Shown here: positions 39,986-47,437 of the stretch, piece by piece
Layout: each line of letters starts with the position of its first letter
Numbering within the stretch: position 1 is the first letter of the stretch
Assembly: GCA_910586515.1 (NCBI GenBank)
Contig: CAJUGL010000023.1
Location: 1-50,261 of the forward strand
DNA: 50,261 nucleotides
DNA from: an uncultured Acetatifactor sp.
GTDB lineage: Bacteria > Bacillota > Clostridia > Lachnospirales > Lachnospiraceae
Direction: 5' to 3'
The notes under the pieces: model-generated
Databases searched by the model: none
The model's input: the letters and a program-made list of their open reading frames with translations, nothing else
Told to the model about the DNA's origin: nothing
Made by a program: the position numbers and the translations under genes

Positions 39986-40750
39986 ATGATCAGAGTCATT
40001 TTGCGGGGATGCAACGGAAAAATGGGGCAGGTAATCAGCGCCATAGTGGCGGAGGACAGAGAGACGCAGCTGGTGGCAGGGGTGGACATAGTGGATGACG
40101 GTCACAATCCCTATCCTGTCTACAGGGATATACGGGAATGCAGGGAGGAGGCGGACTGTCTGATTGATTTTTCTTCCGCCGTGGCATGGGACGATATGCT
40201 GGACTACTGTGTGGAGAAAAAACTGCCCTGTGTGCTGTGTACCACAGGGCTGAGTGAAGCGCAGTTGCAGCGGATAGAGGAGGCTTCAGCACATGTGGCG
40301 GTTTTGCGGTCTGCGAATATGTCCCTGGGAATCAATCTGATACAGAAGCTGCTGAAGAACGCGGCGGAGGTTTTGGCTCCCGCGGGATTTGACATGGAAA
40401 TCGTGGAACGCCACCACAATCAGAAAGTAGATGCGCCCAGCGGTACGGCTTTGGCCCTGGCGGATGCCCTGAATGAGGCGTTGGGGAAGGAATACTCTTA
40501 TGTATACGACAGGAGCGCCCGCAGGGAGAAGCGTCCGGAGAAGGAGATCGGCATCAGCGCCGTCAGGGGCGGTACGATTGTGGGAGAGCATGATGTGATC
40601 TTCGCCGGTCGGGACGAGGTGATTACCATTTCTCATGCATCTTATTCCCGGGCCGTTTTCGGGAAGGGGGCAGTCTGCGCGGCGAAATATCTGGCGGGAA
40701 AACCTGCGGGAAAGTACGATATGGGAGATGTGATTGACGGGGTTTTCTGA
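39986..40750 (+). CDS. dapB: 4-hydroxy-tetrahydrodipicolinate reductase
   Basis: A 254-residue NAD(P)H-dependent reductase that acts directly after DapA. The N-terminal dinucleotide-binding turn is GCNGKMGQVI. The substrate-binding and catalytic segment is ERHHNQKVDAPSGTAL with the catalytic histidine and lysine, and ISAVRGGTIVGEHDV is conserved near the C-terminus. Length is usual. It is downstream of dapA and upstream of a clear terminator-like stem-loop, so it ends the operon. Confidence 0.97.
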   Translation: MIRVILRGCNGKMGQVISAIVAEDRETQLVAGVDIVDDGHNPYPVYRDIRECREEADCLIDFSSAVAWDDMLDYCVEKKLPCVLCTTGLSEAQLQRIEEASAHVAVLRSANMSLGINLIQKLLKNAAEVLAPAGFDMEIVERHHNQKVDAPSGTALALADALNEALGKEYSYVYDRSARREKRPEKEIGISAVRGGTIVGEHDVIFAGRDEVITISHASYSRAVFGKGAVCAAKYLAGKPAGKYDMGDVIDGVF

Positions 40751-40759
40751 GTCTCTTTA

Positions 40760-40782
40760 AGTGCCCGCCGTAAGCGGGCACT
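40760..40782 (+). terminator. Stem-loop after dapB
   Basis: AGTGCCCGC (40760-40768) pairs perfectly with GCGGGCACT (40774-40782) around CGTAA. A T-rich stretch follows about 12 bases later, so termination may be imperfect or bidirectional with the convergent lipoprotein gene. Confidence 0.65.
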
Positions 40783-40833
40783 CAGAGGTGTAATTTTGTT
40801 TACCATAAAATGCGGTTAAGGTGTAGAATCGAC

Positions 40834-41379
40834 TTAAGGAAGAGTTTTTGTCACAGCGCCTTCGCTGCCGGAGCGGTTTAATCCCATACCGGTACTGCGG
40901 GTGCTGGTGTTGCTGCTGCGGGCGCCGGCGCCCTGATTGTTTCCGGTGCCGTCAGTCGTATCCGGGCCGTCAGTGTTGCGGGAATCGTTGTTTCCGTCCG
41001 CATCGTCGGTCAAATCGTTTATGCCGTCCTCTACGTCATCTACTACATTGTGAATTGCGTCTCCCGCATCGTCCAGAAGAGAATCGTTGCCGTTATCGCT
41101 GCCGGCGGTTACGCTGTTCACATTGTCGTTTCCGGAGCCGCTGCCCTCGACGGAACCGTCAGCGGCGCTGCCGGAGGTGTTTCCGGCGGTGCCTGAGGGT
41201 GAACCATTGTCTCCTGCTGTTTGACCGGATTCAAGAGTATTGCTGCCGGCCATGCTGTCTGAGCCGTTATTGTTGTTTTTTGCACTGTTGGTGCAGGCTG
41301 TAGCCAAACACATGCAGGCGACTGCCAGGAATAAAGCCAGTGTTTTCCTGGTGGCTGCAGATTTTTTACTTTTTTTCAT
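40834..41379 (-). CDS. Low-complexity lipoprotein
   Basis: A 181-residue secreted lipoprotein. The N-terminus is basic (MKKSKKSAATRK) and hydrophobic (LALFLAVACMCLATAC) with a lipobox ending in cysteine near residue 29. The remainder is almost wholly Gly, Ser, Asn, Asp and Thr, with an aspartate-rich stretch (DDAGDAIHNVVDDVEDGI). No enzyme motif exists. It is probably an extended, disordered surface protein; the aspartate pattern could bind cations. The start has GGAGGAGACT directly before it. It is convergent with dapB. Confidence 0.8.
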   Translation of the reverse strand: MKKSKKSAATRKTLALFLAVACMCLATACTNSAKNNNNGSDSMAGSNTLESGQTAGDNGSPSGTAGNTSGSAADGSVEGSGSGNDNVNSVTAGSDNGNDSLLDDAGDAIHNVVDDVEDGINDLTDDADGNNDSRNTDGPDTTDGTGNNQGAGARSSNTSTRSTGMGLNRSGSEGAVTKTLP

Positions 41380-41548
41380 AGTCTCCTCCATTCTGCTTCA
41401 ACATTCGCAAACCGGCCGTTCGGCATATTTCCCCTGTTCTGAACAAATATGCTGTACATTTGATCAGAGTGCGCAAAACGGCTGATTTGAAAATAGTATG
41501 TGCGGCATGAACGATTTTATTCGAAAAAATTAAGAAAAGAGGCAAGAG

Positions 41549-42331
41549 ATGGAATTCAGGCCATGTATAGATATTCATAATGGGCGGGTAAAGCAGATTG
41601 TGGGCGGAAGCCTGAGAGATGAAGACGACAGGGCAAGGGAAAATTTTGTTGCGGCGGAAGACGCGGCTTTTTTTGCAAAAATTTACCGGGATGCGGGACT
41701 GCGGGGCGGACATGTAATCCTGCTGAATTCCATGGACAGCCCTTTCTACGGGGAGACCAGAAAACAGGCTCTGGCAGCCCTTGGGGCTTATCCCGGAGGT
41801 TTGCAGGCGGGCGGAGGGATTACGCCGGAGAATGCGTACGATTTTCTGGAGGCCGGAGCGTCTCATGTGATTGTAACTTCCTATGTGTTCAGGGAGGGCC
41901 GGATCCGTTTCGACCGACTGAAGGGGCTTGCGGAAACCGTGGGAAAGGACAGGCTGGTGCTGGATATCAGCTGCAGGAGGACAGAGACCGGATATTGCAT
42001 TGTCACCGACAGGTGGCAGAGAATGACGGAAGAGAAGGTTGATCTGCGGCTGATGGAGCGGCTGTCCGCGTACTGCAGCGAATTTCTGGTTCACGGGGTT
42101 GATGTGGAGGGCCGGGCCGAGGGGATTGAGGAAGAACTGGTGAACTTGCTGGGAAAGTGGGACGGATGTCCTGTGACTTACGCGGGAGGGATTCACGAGT
42201 ATCAGGATTTCAGGCGAATCGCTGAATTGGGCAGGGGGAAAGTCAATGTCACCGCAGGCAGCGCGCTGGATTTGTTTGGCGGGCGGCTTTCGTGGAAAAA
42301 GGCTGCAGAGATATGCGGCGGGGCAGTGTGA
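41549..42331 (+). CDS. hisA: Phosphoribosylformimino-AICAR ribotide isomerase, eukaryotic type
   Basis: A 260-residue TIM-barrel isomerase of histidine biosynthesis. It resembles yeast His6 more than canonical bacterial HisA. Shared segments are CIDIHNGRVKQIVGG at the N-terminus, HVILL, LQAGGGI, SHVIVTSYVF, KDRLVLDISCR, FLVHGVDVEG, VTYAGGI and the C-terminal GSALDLFGG. Canonical bacterial HisA has a DxxxG..VRL..G start instead. It is separate from other his genes; hisK lies 5 kb downstream. Function as the pathway isomerase is well supported by motif; the eukaryotic affinity is from memory of the yeast sequence. Confidence 0.88.
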   Translation: MEFRPCIDIHNGRVKQIVGGSLRDEDDRARENFVAAEDAAFFAKIYRDAGLRGGHVILLNSMDSPFYGETRKQALAALGAYPGGLQAGGGITPENAYDFLEAGASHVIVTSYVFREGRIRFDRLKGLAETVGKDRLVLDISCRRTETGYCIVTDRWQRMTEEKVDLRLMERLSAYCSEFLVHGVDVEGRAEGIEEELVNLLGKWDGCPVTYAGGIHEYQDFRRIAELGRGKVNVTAGSALDLFGGRLSWKKAAEICGGAV

Positions 42332-42375
42332 GCACTGATTATAAATGGATTTTTATGTAAAAAACCGGGTTTTCG

Positions 42376-42404
42376 TTGAAGTACAACAGGATTTATGGTA
42401 GAAT
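42376..42404 (+). promoter_or_regulatory. Promoter of the M23-like gene
   Basis: TTGAAG (42376-42381), 17 bp, TAGAAT (42399-42404), about 48 bp before the ATG at 42452. Confidence 0.6.
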
Positions 42405-42451
42405 GTGACCATATTCCCGGCAGGTCGAAAGGTTATCGGAGGTGGCTCTTT

Positions 42452-43207
42452 ATGGGAAACAGGAAGCATAGACGGAAAAATAACCATGTGGTAATTGTTA
42501 CATCTGATGCGGCGGATTCCAGAATGAAGCAATTCCATATCCGGCCATGGATGCTGCAGACAATCATTGTCATTCTGTGCATAATTATCGGTGCGCTGAT
42601 AGGTTGTCTGGTGTATGAGAAGGACGTATGGACGGAAAGATTGGGACAGGCGACGAAAGAGAACGAGTCGATCGTTTTACTGGAGCAGGAGAAAGCGGAA
42701 TTGGAGAACCGGATAACGGGACTGAATGAGGAGATAGACGGGCTGAACGGAGAGATCACGGGACTGAATGAGAAAATCCAGATACTGAGCGAAACCGTGT
42801 CCCAGAAGGTGGAGCGGGAGAGTGAGCTTGCGGGGGAACTGGAGGGACGGTTTCTTCCCACCAGGCTGCCTCTATCGGAGCGGGCCACCATGGATGAGGT
42901 GACGGACGATGAGACGCTCTGTACATTTACCGCCACGTCAGGCTCCATGGTAGTTGCCACGGCGGACGGGACGGTCACGGCGGTGAACGATGATCCGGAG
43001 TACGGGCACAATGTATGGGTTGACCATGGAAACGGTTACACCACCATATACCGGAATCAGGGTGAAGTGAAGGTGAAGCAGGGGGAAACTGTCACCCAGG
43101 GAACGACTTTGTTTCTGATTACCGACAACAGCAGCAAACTGGGTTACCAGATGATGAAAGACGGAGCATACGTCAATCCCATGGATATGCTGAACATAAG
43201 CGGTTGA
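42452..43207 (+). CDS. Membrane-anchored degenerate M23 (LytM-like) protein
   Basis: A 251-residue protein: basic N-terminus, one membrane helix (about residues 33-55, TIIVILCIIIGALIGCLV), a coiled coil with repeated GLNEEIDGLNGEI-type heptads (about 65-115) and a LytM-like domain (about 150-250). The domain keeps VDHGNGYTTIYRNQG and VKVKQGETVTQGTTLF but lacks the HxxxD zinc site and ends LGYQMMKDG where active enzymes have HLHFE. It is therefore probably catalytically dead. Dead LytM proteins often activate amidases or act as scaffolds. A bactofilin gene follows, a common pairing. A SpoIIQ role is a weaker alternative. Start 42452 follows CGGAGGTGG. Confidence 0.8.
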   Translation: MGNRKHRRKNNHVVIVTSDAADSRMKQFHIRPWMLQTIIVILCIIIGALIGCLVYEKDVWTERLGQATKENESIVLLEQEKAELENRITGLNEEIDGLNGEITGLNEKIQILSETVSQKVERESELAGELEGRFLPTRLPLSERATMDEVTDDETLCTFTATSGSMVVATADGTVTAVNDDPEYGHNVWVDHGNGYTTIYRNQGEVKVKQGETVTQGTTLFLITDNSSKLGYQMMKDGAYVNPMDMLNISG

Positions 43208-43216
43208 CCGAAAGTT

Positions 43217-43360
43217 CGGAACAGCAGCGCCCCGGGTGATGCCTGAGGAAATCGGGAAGGCGGCCCCGCTGTGTATTTTTGCGGCAGAGGAGTCGGCAGG
43301 GGAAGCTGCTTAACGATATAAAGAGGCATCCGGATGATGTCCGGAGGAGCCAGTGACGCG
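43217..43360 (+). promoter_or_regulatory. Cobalamin-riboswitch-like leader (candidate)
   Basis: Cobalamin aptamer-like blocks occur in order: GGTG (43235-43238), AAATC (43249-43253), GGCGGCCCCGCTGTG (43259-43273), a GTCGGCAGGGGAAGC segment (43292-43306), GGATGATG (43332-43339) and AGCCAGTGACGCGC (43348-43361). The distance from the CCCCGCTGTG core to AGCCAG is about 75 bases, as in known examples. The last block lacks the standard ACCTGCC ending and the P3 loop is longer than usual. It lies between the M23-like and bactofilin genes, upstream of no cobalamin gene. It may be genuine, decayed or coincidental. Confidence 0.35.
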
Positions 43361-43431
43361 CATGTATTCGAAAATTCTCCCCGGGAGAGCGTTCGGAGAA
43401 GCGGCGGAACGATAAACAGGAGGGATCAGGA

Positions 43432-43908
43432 ATGAAAAAGAAGGAGACACAGATTACGACGATTATCGGAATGGGTGCGGAGTGCAACGGTGATTTTTCG
43501 GCCGAGGGCGCGATCCGCATTGACGGAACCGTAAACGGCAACGTGATAGTGTCGGACACAGTCATTGTGGGAGCATCCGGATGCATCAACGGCGACATTA
43601 ATGCACAGAAGGTTATGATTGGCGGAGAGGTGTACGGCAATCTGAACGTGCCTGAGAAGGTGGAGCTGACTTCTACGGCAAGGGTTATCGGCGACATCAC
43701 CACAGGGGGCCTGGTTATTGATGAGAAGGCAATCTTCCAGGGCAGATGCGATATGAATCAGGATGCCGGCAAGAAGTCACGGCCTAACAATCGGGCGGTG
43801 AAGGCGATGAAGAAATCGGCGAAATCTGCCATAGCGGAGGCGCTCAAGGAAGTGGATGAAGCTTCTTCTGAGAAAAGCGGTGAAAACACGGAGACCCCGG
43901 CTGAGTAG
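43432..43908 (+). CDS. Bactofilin
   Basis: A 158-residue cytoskeletal protein with the central right-handed beta-helix typical of bactofilins (residues about 12-105). The repeating strands are IDGTVNGNVIVSDTVIVGA, CINGDINAQKVMIGGEVYGNL and STARVIGDITTGGLVIDE. The tails are short and charged, with an alanine- and glutamate-rich C-terminus. Bactofilins polymerise without nucleotides at the membrane and guide peptidoglycan enzymes, often M23 proteins. The adjacent M23-like protein is therefore the natural partner. The start has AGGAGGGATCAGG before it. Confidence 0.93.
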   Translation: MKKKETQITTIIGMGAECNGDFSAEGAIRIDGTVNGNVIVSDTVIVGASGCINGDINAQKVMIGGEVYGNLNVPEKVELTSTARVIGDITTGGLVIDEKAIFQGRCDMNQDAGKKSRPNNRAVKAMKKSAKSAIAEALKEVDEASSEKSGENTETPAE

Positions 43909-43941
43909 AAAACGAACGTACCGGGAGACAAACTGGCTGAG

Positions 43942-43977
43942 AGCAGGTTTGTCAGCAATGCTGACAGGCCTGCTTTT
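43942..43977 (+). terminator. Terminator after bactofilin
   Basis: AGCAGG, TGTCAGC, an AAT loop, GCTGACA and CCTGCT form a long near-perfect stem followed by TTTT. It ends the bactofilin transcript before the convergent yerC-like gene. Confidence 0.8.
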
Positions 43978-44042
43978 GATACATCAGGCCGGAGAATTTC
44001 GGCTTGTCACTTTTTTAACAGTTCACACAGGACCCTGAACCA

Positions 44043-44339
44043 TTACTCTTTTTCTTCTGCCATACGTTTGAAGATGGCTTCATAGCCGTCGTTTCCGTAG
44101 TTCAGAGATCTGTTGACACGGCTGATAGTGGCGGTGGAGGCGCCGGTTTTCTCGGCAATCTCCAGATAGGTGTATCGATTTCTGAGCATAACGGCTACCT
44201 CAAAACGCTGAGACATGGAGTGCAGCTCATTTACCGTACATAAATCTTCAAAAAAACGATAGCACTCTTCACGATTTTTCAGACACAGGATAGCGTCAAA
44301 AAGGGAATCCGATGCTTCGCTCTTCACATTTTTATTCAT
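44043..44339 (-). CDS. YerC/TrpR-family transcriptional repressor
   Basis: A 98-residue protein of the TrpR-like YerC/YecD family. The helix-turn-helix is LEIAEKTGASTATISRVNRSL (residues about 59-79), preceded by the helical ELHSMSQRFEVAVML segment. This is one of the smallest repressors and the family is common in Firmicutes; in Bacillus YerC binds near the pcrB-pcrA region. It is convergent with bactofilin and divergent from the DUF1836 gene, with opposing promoters in the 180-bp gap. Ligand unknown. The start has GAGG 9 bp upstream. Confidence 0.9.
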   Translation of the reverse strand: MNKNVKSEASDSLFDAILCLKNREECYRFFEDLCTVNELHSMSQRFEVAVMLRNRYTYLEIAEKTGASTATISRVNRSLNYGNDGYEAIFKRMAEEKE

Positions 44340-44371
44340 GGGGAATACCTCGCTGATTTTCTTGTCTCATC

Positions 44372-44400
44372 ATTTTAACATATTAAAGTTGTAAAGTAAA
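44372..44400 (-). promoter_or_regulatory. Promoter of the yerC-like gene
   Basis: On the minus strand TTTACT (44395-44400), 17 bp, TAAAAT (44372-44377). Confidence 0.5.
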
Positions 44401-44439
44401 GACAGGGGGCAAAATTTGAGATATTCATGAAAGTAAAGG

Positions 44440-44468
44440 TTGTCATGTAGTATTGAATACTATATAAT
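44440..44468 (+). promoter_or_regulatory. Promoter of the DUF1836 gene
   Basis: TTGTCA (44440-44445), 17 bp, TATAAT (44463-44468). AGTATTGAATACT within the spacer is an imperfect inverted repeat and could be an operator. Confidence 0.7.
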
Positions 44469-44519
44469 GATGCTGGGGGGAAAAGTCAGGGTTAGTAAAC
44501 AGAGAAGAGGGAAGGATGT

Positions 44520-45131
44520 ATGACGATTGACAACAATGATTTGCTGAACAGTATTTTGGCCAGTCTGGACAGGGTGAAATATATCAGCCCGGAGGACATA
44601 CCCAATATTGATTTGTACATGGATCAGATTACCACTTTTATGGACAGTCATCTGCATTCCACGGCAAGAAATCCGGGTGAGGATAAAATTCTGACCAAGA
44701 CAATGATTAACAACTATGCGAAGAATGACTTGCTGCCTCCGCCGGTGAAGAAGAAGTATTCCAAGGAACATGTGCTGCTCCTGATTTTTATTTATTATTA
44801 TAAGGGAATCCTGTCCATCAATGACATACAGACCCTTTTGGGACCGATCACGGAGCGTTTTTTTCGCAGAGGCGAAGACTTTAATCTGGAGGATGTCTAC
44901 AGGGAAGCTTTCAGTATGGAAGAAAGGCAAATGCAGGCTTTGAAGGAGGATGTGACGGCAAAGTACAAGGCTGCCCAGGAGACTTTCCGGAACGCGCCGG
45001 AGGAGGATGCGGATTTTCTGAGGAAATTTGCGTTTATCTGCGCCCTGAGCTTTGATGTGTATTTAAAGCGGCTTATGATTGAGAAGATGATAGACGAGCT
45101 GAGATCGGGAGGCAGGGAGCCGAAAGTTTAG
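44520..45131 (+). CDS. DUF1836 domain protein
   Basis: A 203-residue protein of the DUF1836 family of uncharacterised Firmicutes proteins. The family core is visible as LTKTMINNYAKNDLLPPPVKKKYSKEHVLLLIFIYYYKGILS. This resembles a MerR-like helix-turn-helix start: the NYxKxxLLPPP turn and the following helix are like the wing and linker of MerR regulators, so it may be DNA-binding. That is inference. The rest is helical. It has a strong promoter and is divergent from the yerC-like repressor. Function unknown. Confidence 0.85.
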   Translation: MTIDNNDLLNSILASLDRVKYISPEDIPNIDLYMDQITTFMDSHLHSTARNPGEDKILTKTMINNYAKNDLLPPPVKKKYSKEHVLLLIFIYYYKGILSINDIQTLLGPITERFFRRGEDFNLEDVYREAFSMEERQMQALKEDVTAKYKAAQETFRNAPEEDADFLRKFAFICALSFDVYLKRLMIEKMIDELRSGGREPKV

Positions 45132-45175
45132 GAACAGGGACAGGCCCTCTTTCATATGATAGCTTATCAAATTAT

Positions 45176-45778
45176 ATGGAGGTTTTTATGAAAAGGGGAA
45201 CCATAAAGAGGGCAGGAGCAATTTTTTTGGTGTTGGTTGGGATACTGGTCGGAACCGCAGGCTGCGGAAAGGGTGAGCAGGCGGCGGCAGGGGGAACAAA
45301 GGTAACCCTGAACGAAGTGGCACATTCTATCTTTTATGCGCCCATGTATGTGGCCATTGAGGAGGGCTATTTTGAGGAAGCCGGAATTGAGCTGAACCTG
45401 GTGACAGGATTCGGGGCAGACAAGACAATGACCGCAGTGCTCACCGGCGAGGCGGACATCGGGTTTATGGGGAGTGAGAGCACAATATATACCTATTCCG
45501 GAGGAACGGAAGATTATGTGGTGAATTTCGCTCAGCTGACTCAGCGGGCAGGAAATTTCCTTGTGTCCAGGGAACCCGTGGAGGGATTTACATGGGATAT
45601 GCTTGTGGGAAAGAACGTGCTGGGCGGCAGGGCCGGCGGTATGCCTGAAATGGTATTTGAATATATTCTGGCAAAGAACGGCATTAATGTGGCAGATGTG
45701 AATATTGACCAAAGCATTGATTTCGGCTCCACGGCAGCGGCGTTTTCCGGTGGGCAGGGGGATTTCACGGTAGAGTGA
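45176..45778 (+). pseudogene. Truncated NMT1/THI5-like ABC transporter substrate-binding lipoprotein
   Basis: The frame codes for 200 residues and then stops. The signal is a lipoprotein one (hydrophobic GAIFLVLVGILVGTAGC, lipobox cysteine). The mature part matches THI5/NMT1 solute-binding proteins, which bind thiamine precursors, nitrate, sulfonates or similar: VAHSIFYAPMYVAIEEGYF, GADKTMTAVLTGEADIGFMG. Full-length proteins are about 320-350 residues, so the C-terminal third is missing. The break falls after GGQGDFTVE, about 30 bp before the recombinase gene. No permease or ATPase genes follow. It is probably non-functional. Confidence 0.85.
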
Positions 45779-45805
45779 TGCGGGTTACTACCCCCCCTTT
45801 CTGCC

Positions 45806-47176
45806 CTATATCCGGAAGCTGAATCCGGATATTTTCCGGGTTTGGGGATTTACATGAATTTCCAGAATGATTTCTTTCCAAAATGCTTTTTTATGCTGAA
45901 TGTCCAGGTTTATGTATACTTTCTGCCATTCGCTTAAGGAGGCACCGGAGAGGGGAGTGCGGACATCCGGGGATGCGGTTATTTCCTGGACGGAGGGACA
46001 GCTTTCCAGTTTTTCGGACAGACGCGCATATTGTTCATCATAATAGGCGTCCTTAATGCGTCCTTTTTGATACATGATGTTGAGGCGTTCCATCTCTGCC
46101 CGGATGCGGGCGGACATGTCCGGTCTTTCTTTCTGTTTTTTCTTTTTTATTTCCAGGCCGATTATCTTGGCATTGATTTCATCCTTCATACAGGTGATAA
46201 GGTATTCCTCTACAACGGATTCAGACAGGCAGGCGCCGTTGTGGTATTCCGTGAACTTTGCTCCGCAGCGATAGCGTTTGTATACGGATACCTGGCCGGA
46301 TTTCAGCGGCCGGCGTTTGACGAAGCCGTTCATATTCTTTCCGCAGACAGGACACCTGATCATGGAAGAGAACAGGAAGGGCTCTGTCTGACGGGGAATA
46401 ATTTTGGAATCGCTGACAGACTGGATTTTTTGGTATTGCTCCGCTGTAATATAGGCAGGGCAGTAGTCGTCGATTCCGTACATCTGTCCCGTGTAGGTGG
46501 GGCATTTCAGGATGCGGTTTACCTGGTACATGGTGGGGCAGGCAGGAGAATCGGCATACTTGGAAAGGATGTAGTGGACGGTAGCTTTTTTGGAGTAGGT
46601 TGAAAAGTAATGGCTGAAAATATCATTGACGATATGTTCCGTGTCGGGATCTTTGGCCAGTCTCTTATTTTCAGCTGAAATATAGCCGTAAGCCGGCTTG
46701 CCGTTTAAGTGTTCTTTTCTGCTTTTCTTGTAATCGAATACGGAAAGGATGCGGTCTGAGGTACGGTCACATTCGTTTTCATTTACAGACAGCATAATAT
46801 TGATGGCAAAGCGCCCGTTAGCGGTAGAGGTGTCATATTCCTCGAAAATGGTTTTCCAGTTGCAGTGATGCGCTTCCAGTATGGCCTGGGTGTTGTGGTA
46901 ATCCTTGATGTTGCGGAACCATCGGTCGAGTTTTGTAACCAGGATCAGGTCGATTTTGTCAGCTTCCACATCCCGGAGCAGGCGCATAAGATCTTTGCGG
47001 TTCTGCATTTTCTTGCGGGCAGTCAGGCCTTCATCGGCATAATATCCTACGATCTCATATCCGTGGAAAACGGCATAATCAGTGAGGGCTTTCTTCTGGG
47101 CATCCAGGGAAAGTCCTTCTTTTGCCTGCAGCTCGGTGCTGACGCGGTCATAGATGGCACATCGGATTTTGGGCAT
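45806..47176 (-). CDS. Large serine recombinase
   Basis: A 456-residue site-specific recombinase. The N-terminal resolvase domain (residues about 3-140) has the catalytic serine in IYDRVSTELQ, with SLDAQKKAL and LVTKLDRWFRN; the recombinase domain follows (AYGYISAENKRLAKD). A zinc-ribbon (CPVCGKNMNG and YRCGAKF, about residues 275-305), a helical segment and a coiled coil complete the standard layout of phage- or ICE-type integrases. The start has AGGAGG upstream. It is alone: no other mobile genes flank it. It sits between two unrelated solute-binding-protein fragments. Confidence 0.93.
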   Translation of the reverse strand: MPKIRCAIYDRVSTELQAKEGLSLDAQKKALTDYAVFHGYEIVGYYADEGLTARKKMQNRKDLMRLLRDVEADKIDLILVTKLDRWFRNIKDYHNTQAILEAHHCNWKTIFEEYDTSTANGRFAINIMLSVNENECDRTSDRILSVFDYKKSRKEHLNGKPAYGYISAENKRLAKDPDTEHIVNDIFSHYFSTYSKKATVHYILSKYADSPACPTMYQVNRILKCPTYTGQMYGIDDYCPAYITAEQYQKIQSVSDSKIIPRQTEPFLFSSMIRCPVCGKNMNGFVKRRPLKSGQVSVYKRYRCGAKFTEYHNGACLSESVVEEYLITCMKDEINAKIIGLEIKKKKQKERPDMSARIRAEMERLNIMYQKGRIKDAYYDEQYARLSEKLESCPSVQEITASPDVRTPLSGASLSEWQKVYINLDIQHKKAFWKEIILEIHVNPQTRKISGFSFRI

Positions 47177-47227
47177 GATTCTTTCCTCCTGTTAAAAGAT
47201 ATGAAGCCACAGGGGGCAAAATAACAG

Positions 47228-47418
47228 TCGCATAGTTTTCTTTTTGAAACGAGCGGCCCATGCCCGACTTACCTGGAACATCCCTCGTCTGATATCCATT
47301 ATGGTGGGGACAAGGCCGGCCAGGCCTCATCGAAGAGTTTGACAATTTCGTCACGAAATGGTATGCTGAGGGCGGACAGGAAATCCAGGATGAAGTCACG
47401 GCAGCCGTGAACGAATAA
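47228..47418 (+). pseudogene. C-terminal remnant of a family-1 solute-binding protein, frameshifted
   Basis: From 47228 a frame reads SHSFLFETSGPCPTYLEHP, then DIHYGGDKAGQAS. With a 2-base shift at about 47330 it continues as EEFDNFVTKWYAEGG, QEIQDEVTAAVNE and a TAA stop at 47416-47418. This closely resembles the C-terminus of sugar-type extracellular solute-binding proteins. There is no start or N-terminal part. It is therefore the 3' remnant of a gene of a different family from the fragment at 45176. Confidence 0.65.
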
Positions 47419-47437
47419 GTATTTTAGAGGAAAAAAT

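Noticed and set aside
45779..45830. Possible continuation of the truncated solute-binding protein past its stop
   Set aside because: A frame with GYYPPFLPYIRK exists but belongs to the antisense of the recombinase and does not match the expected family sequence.
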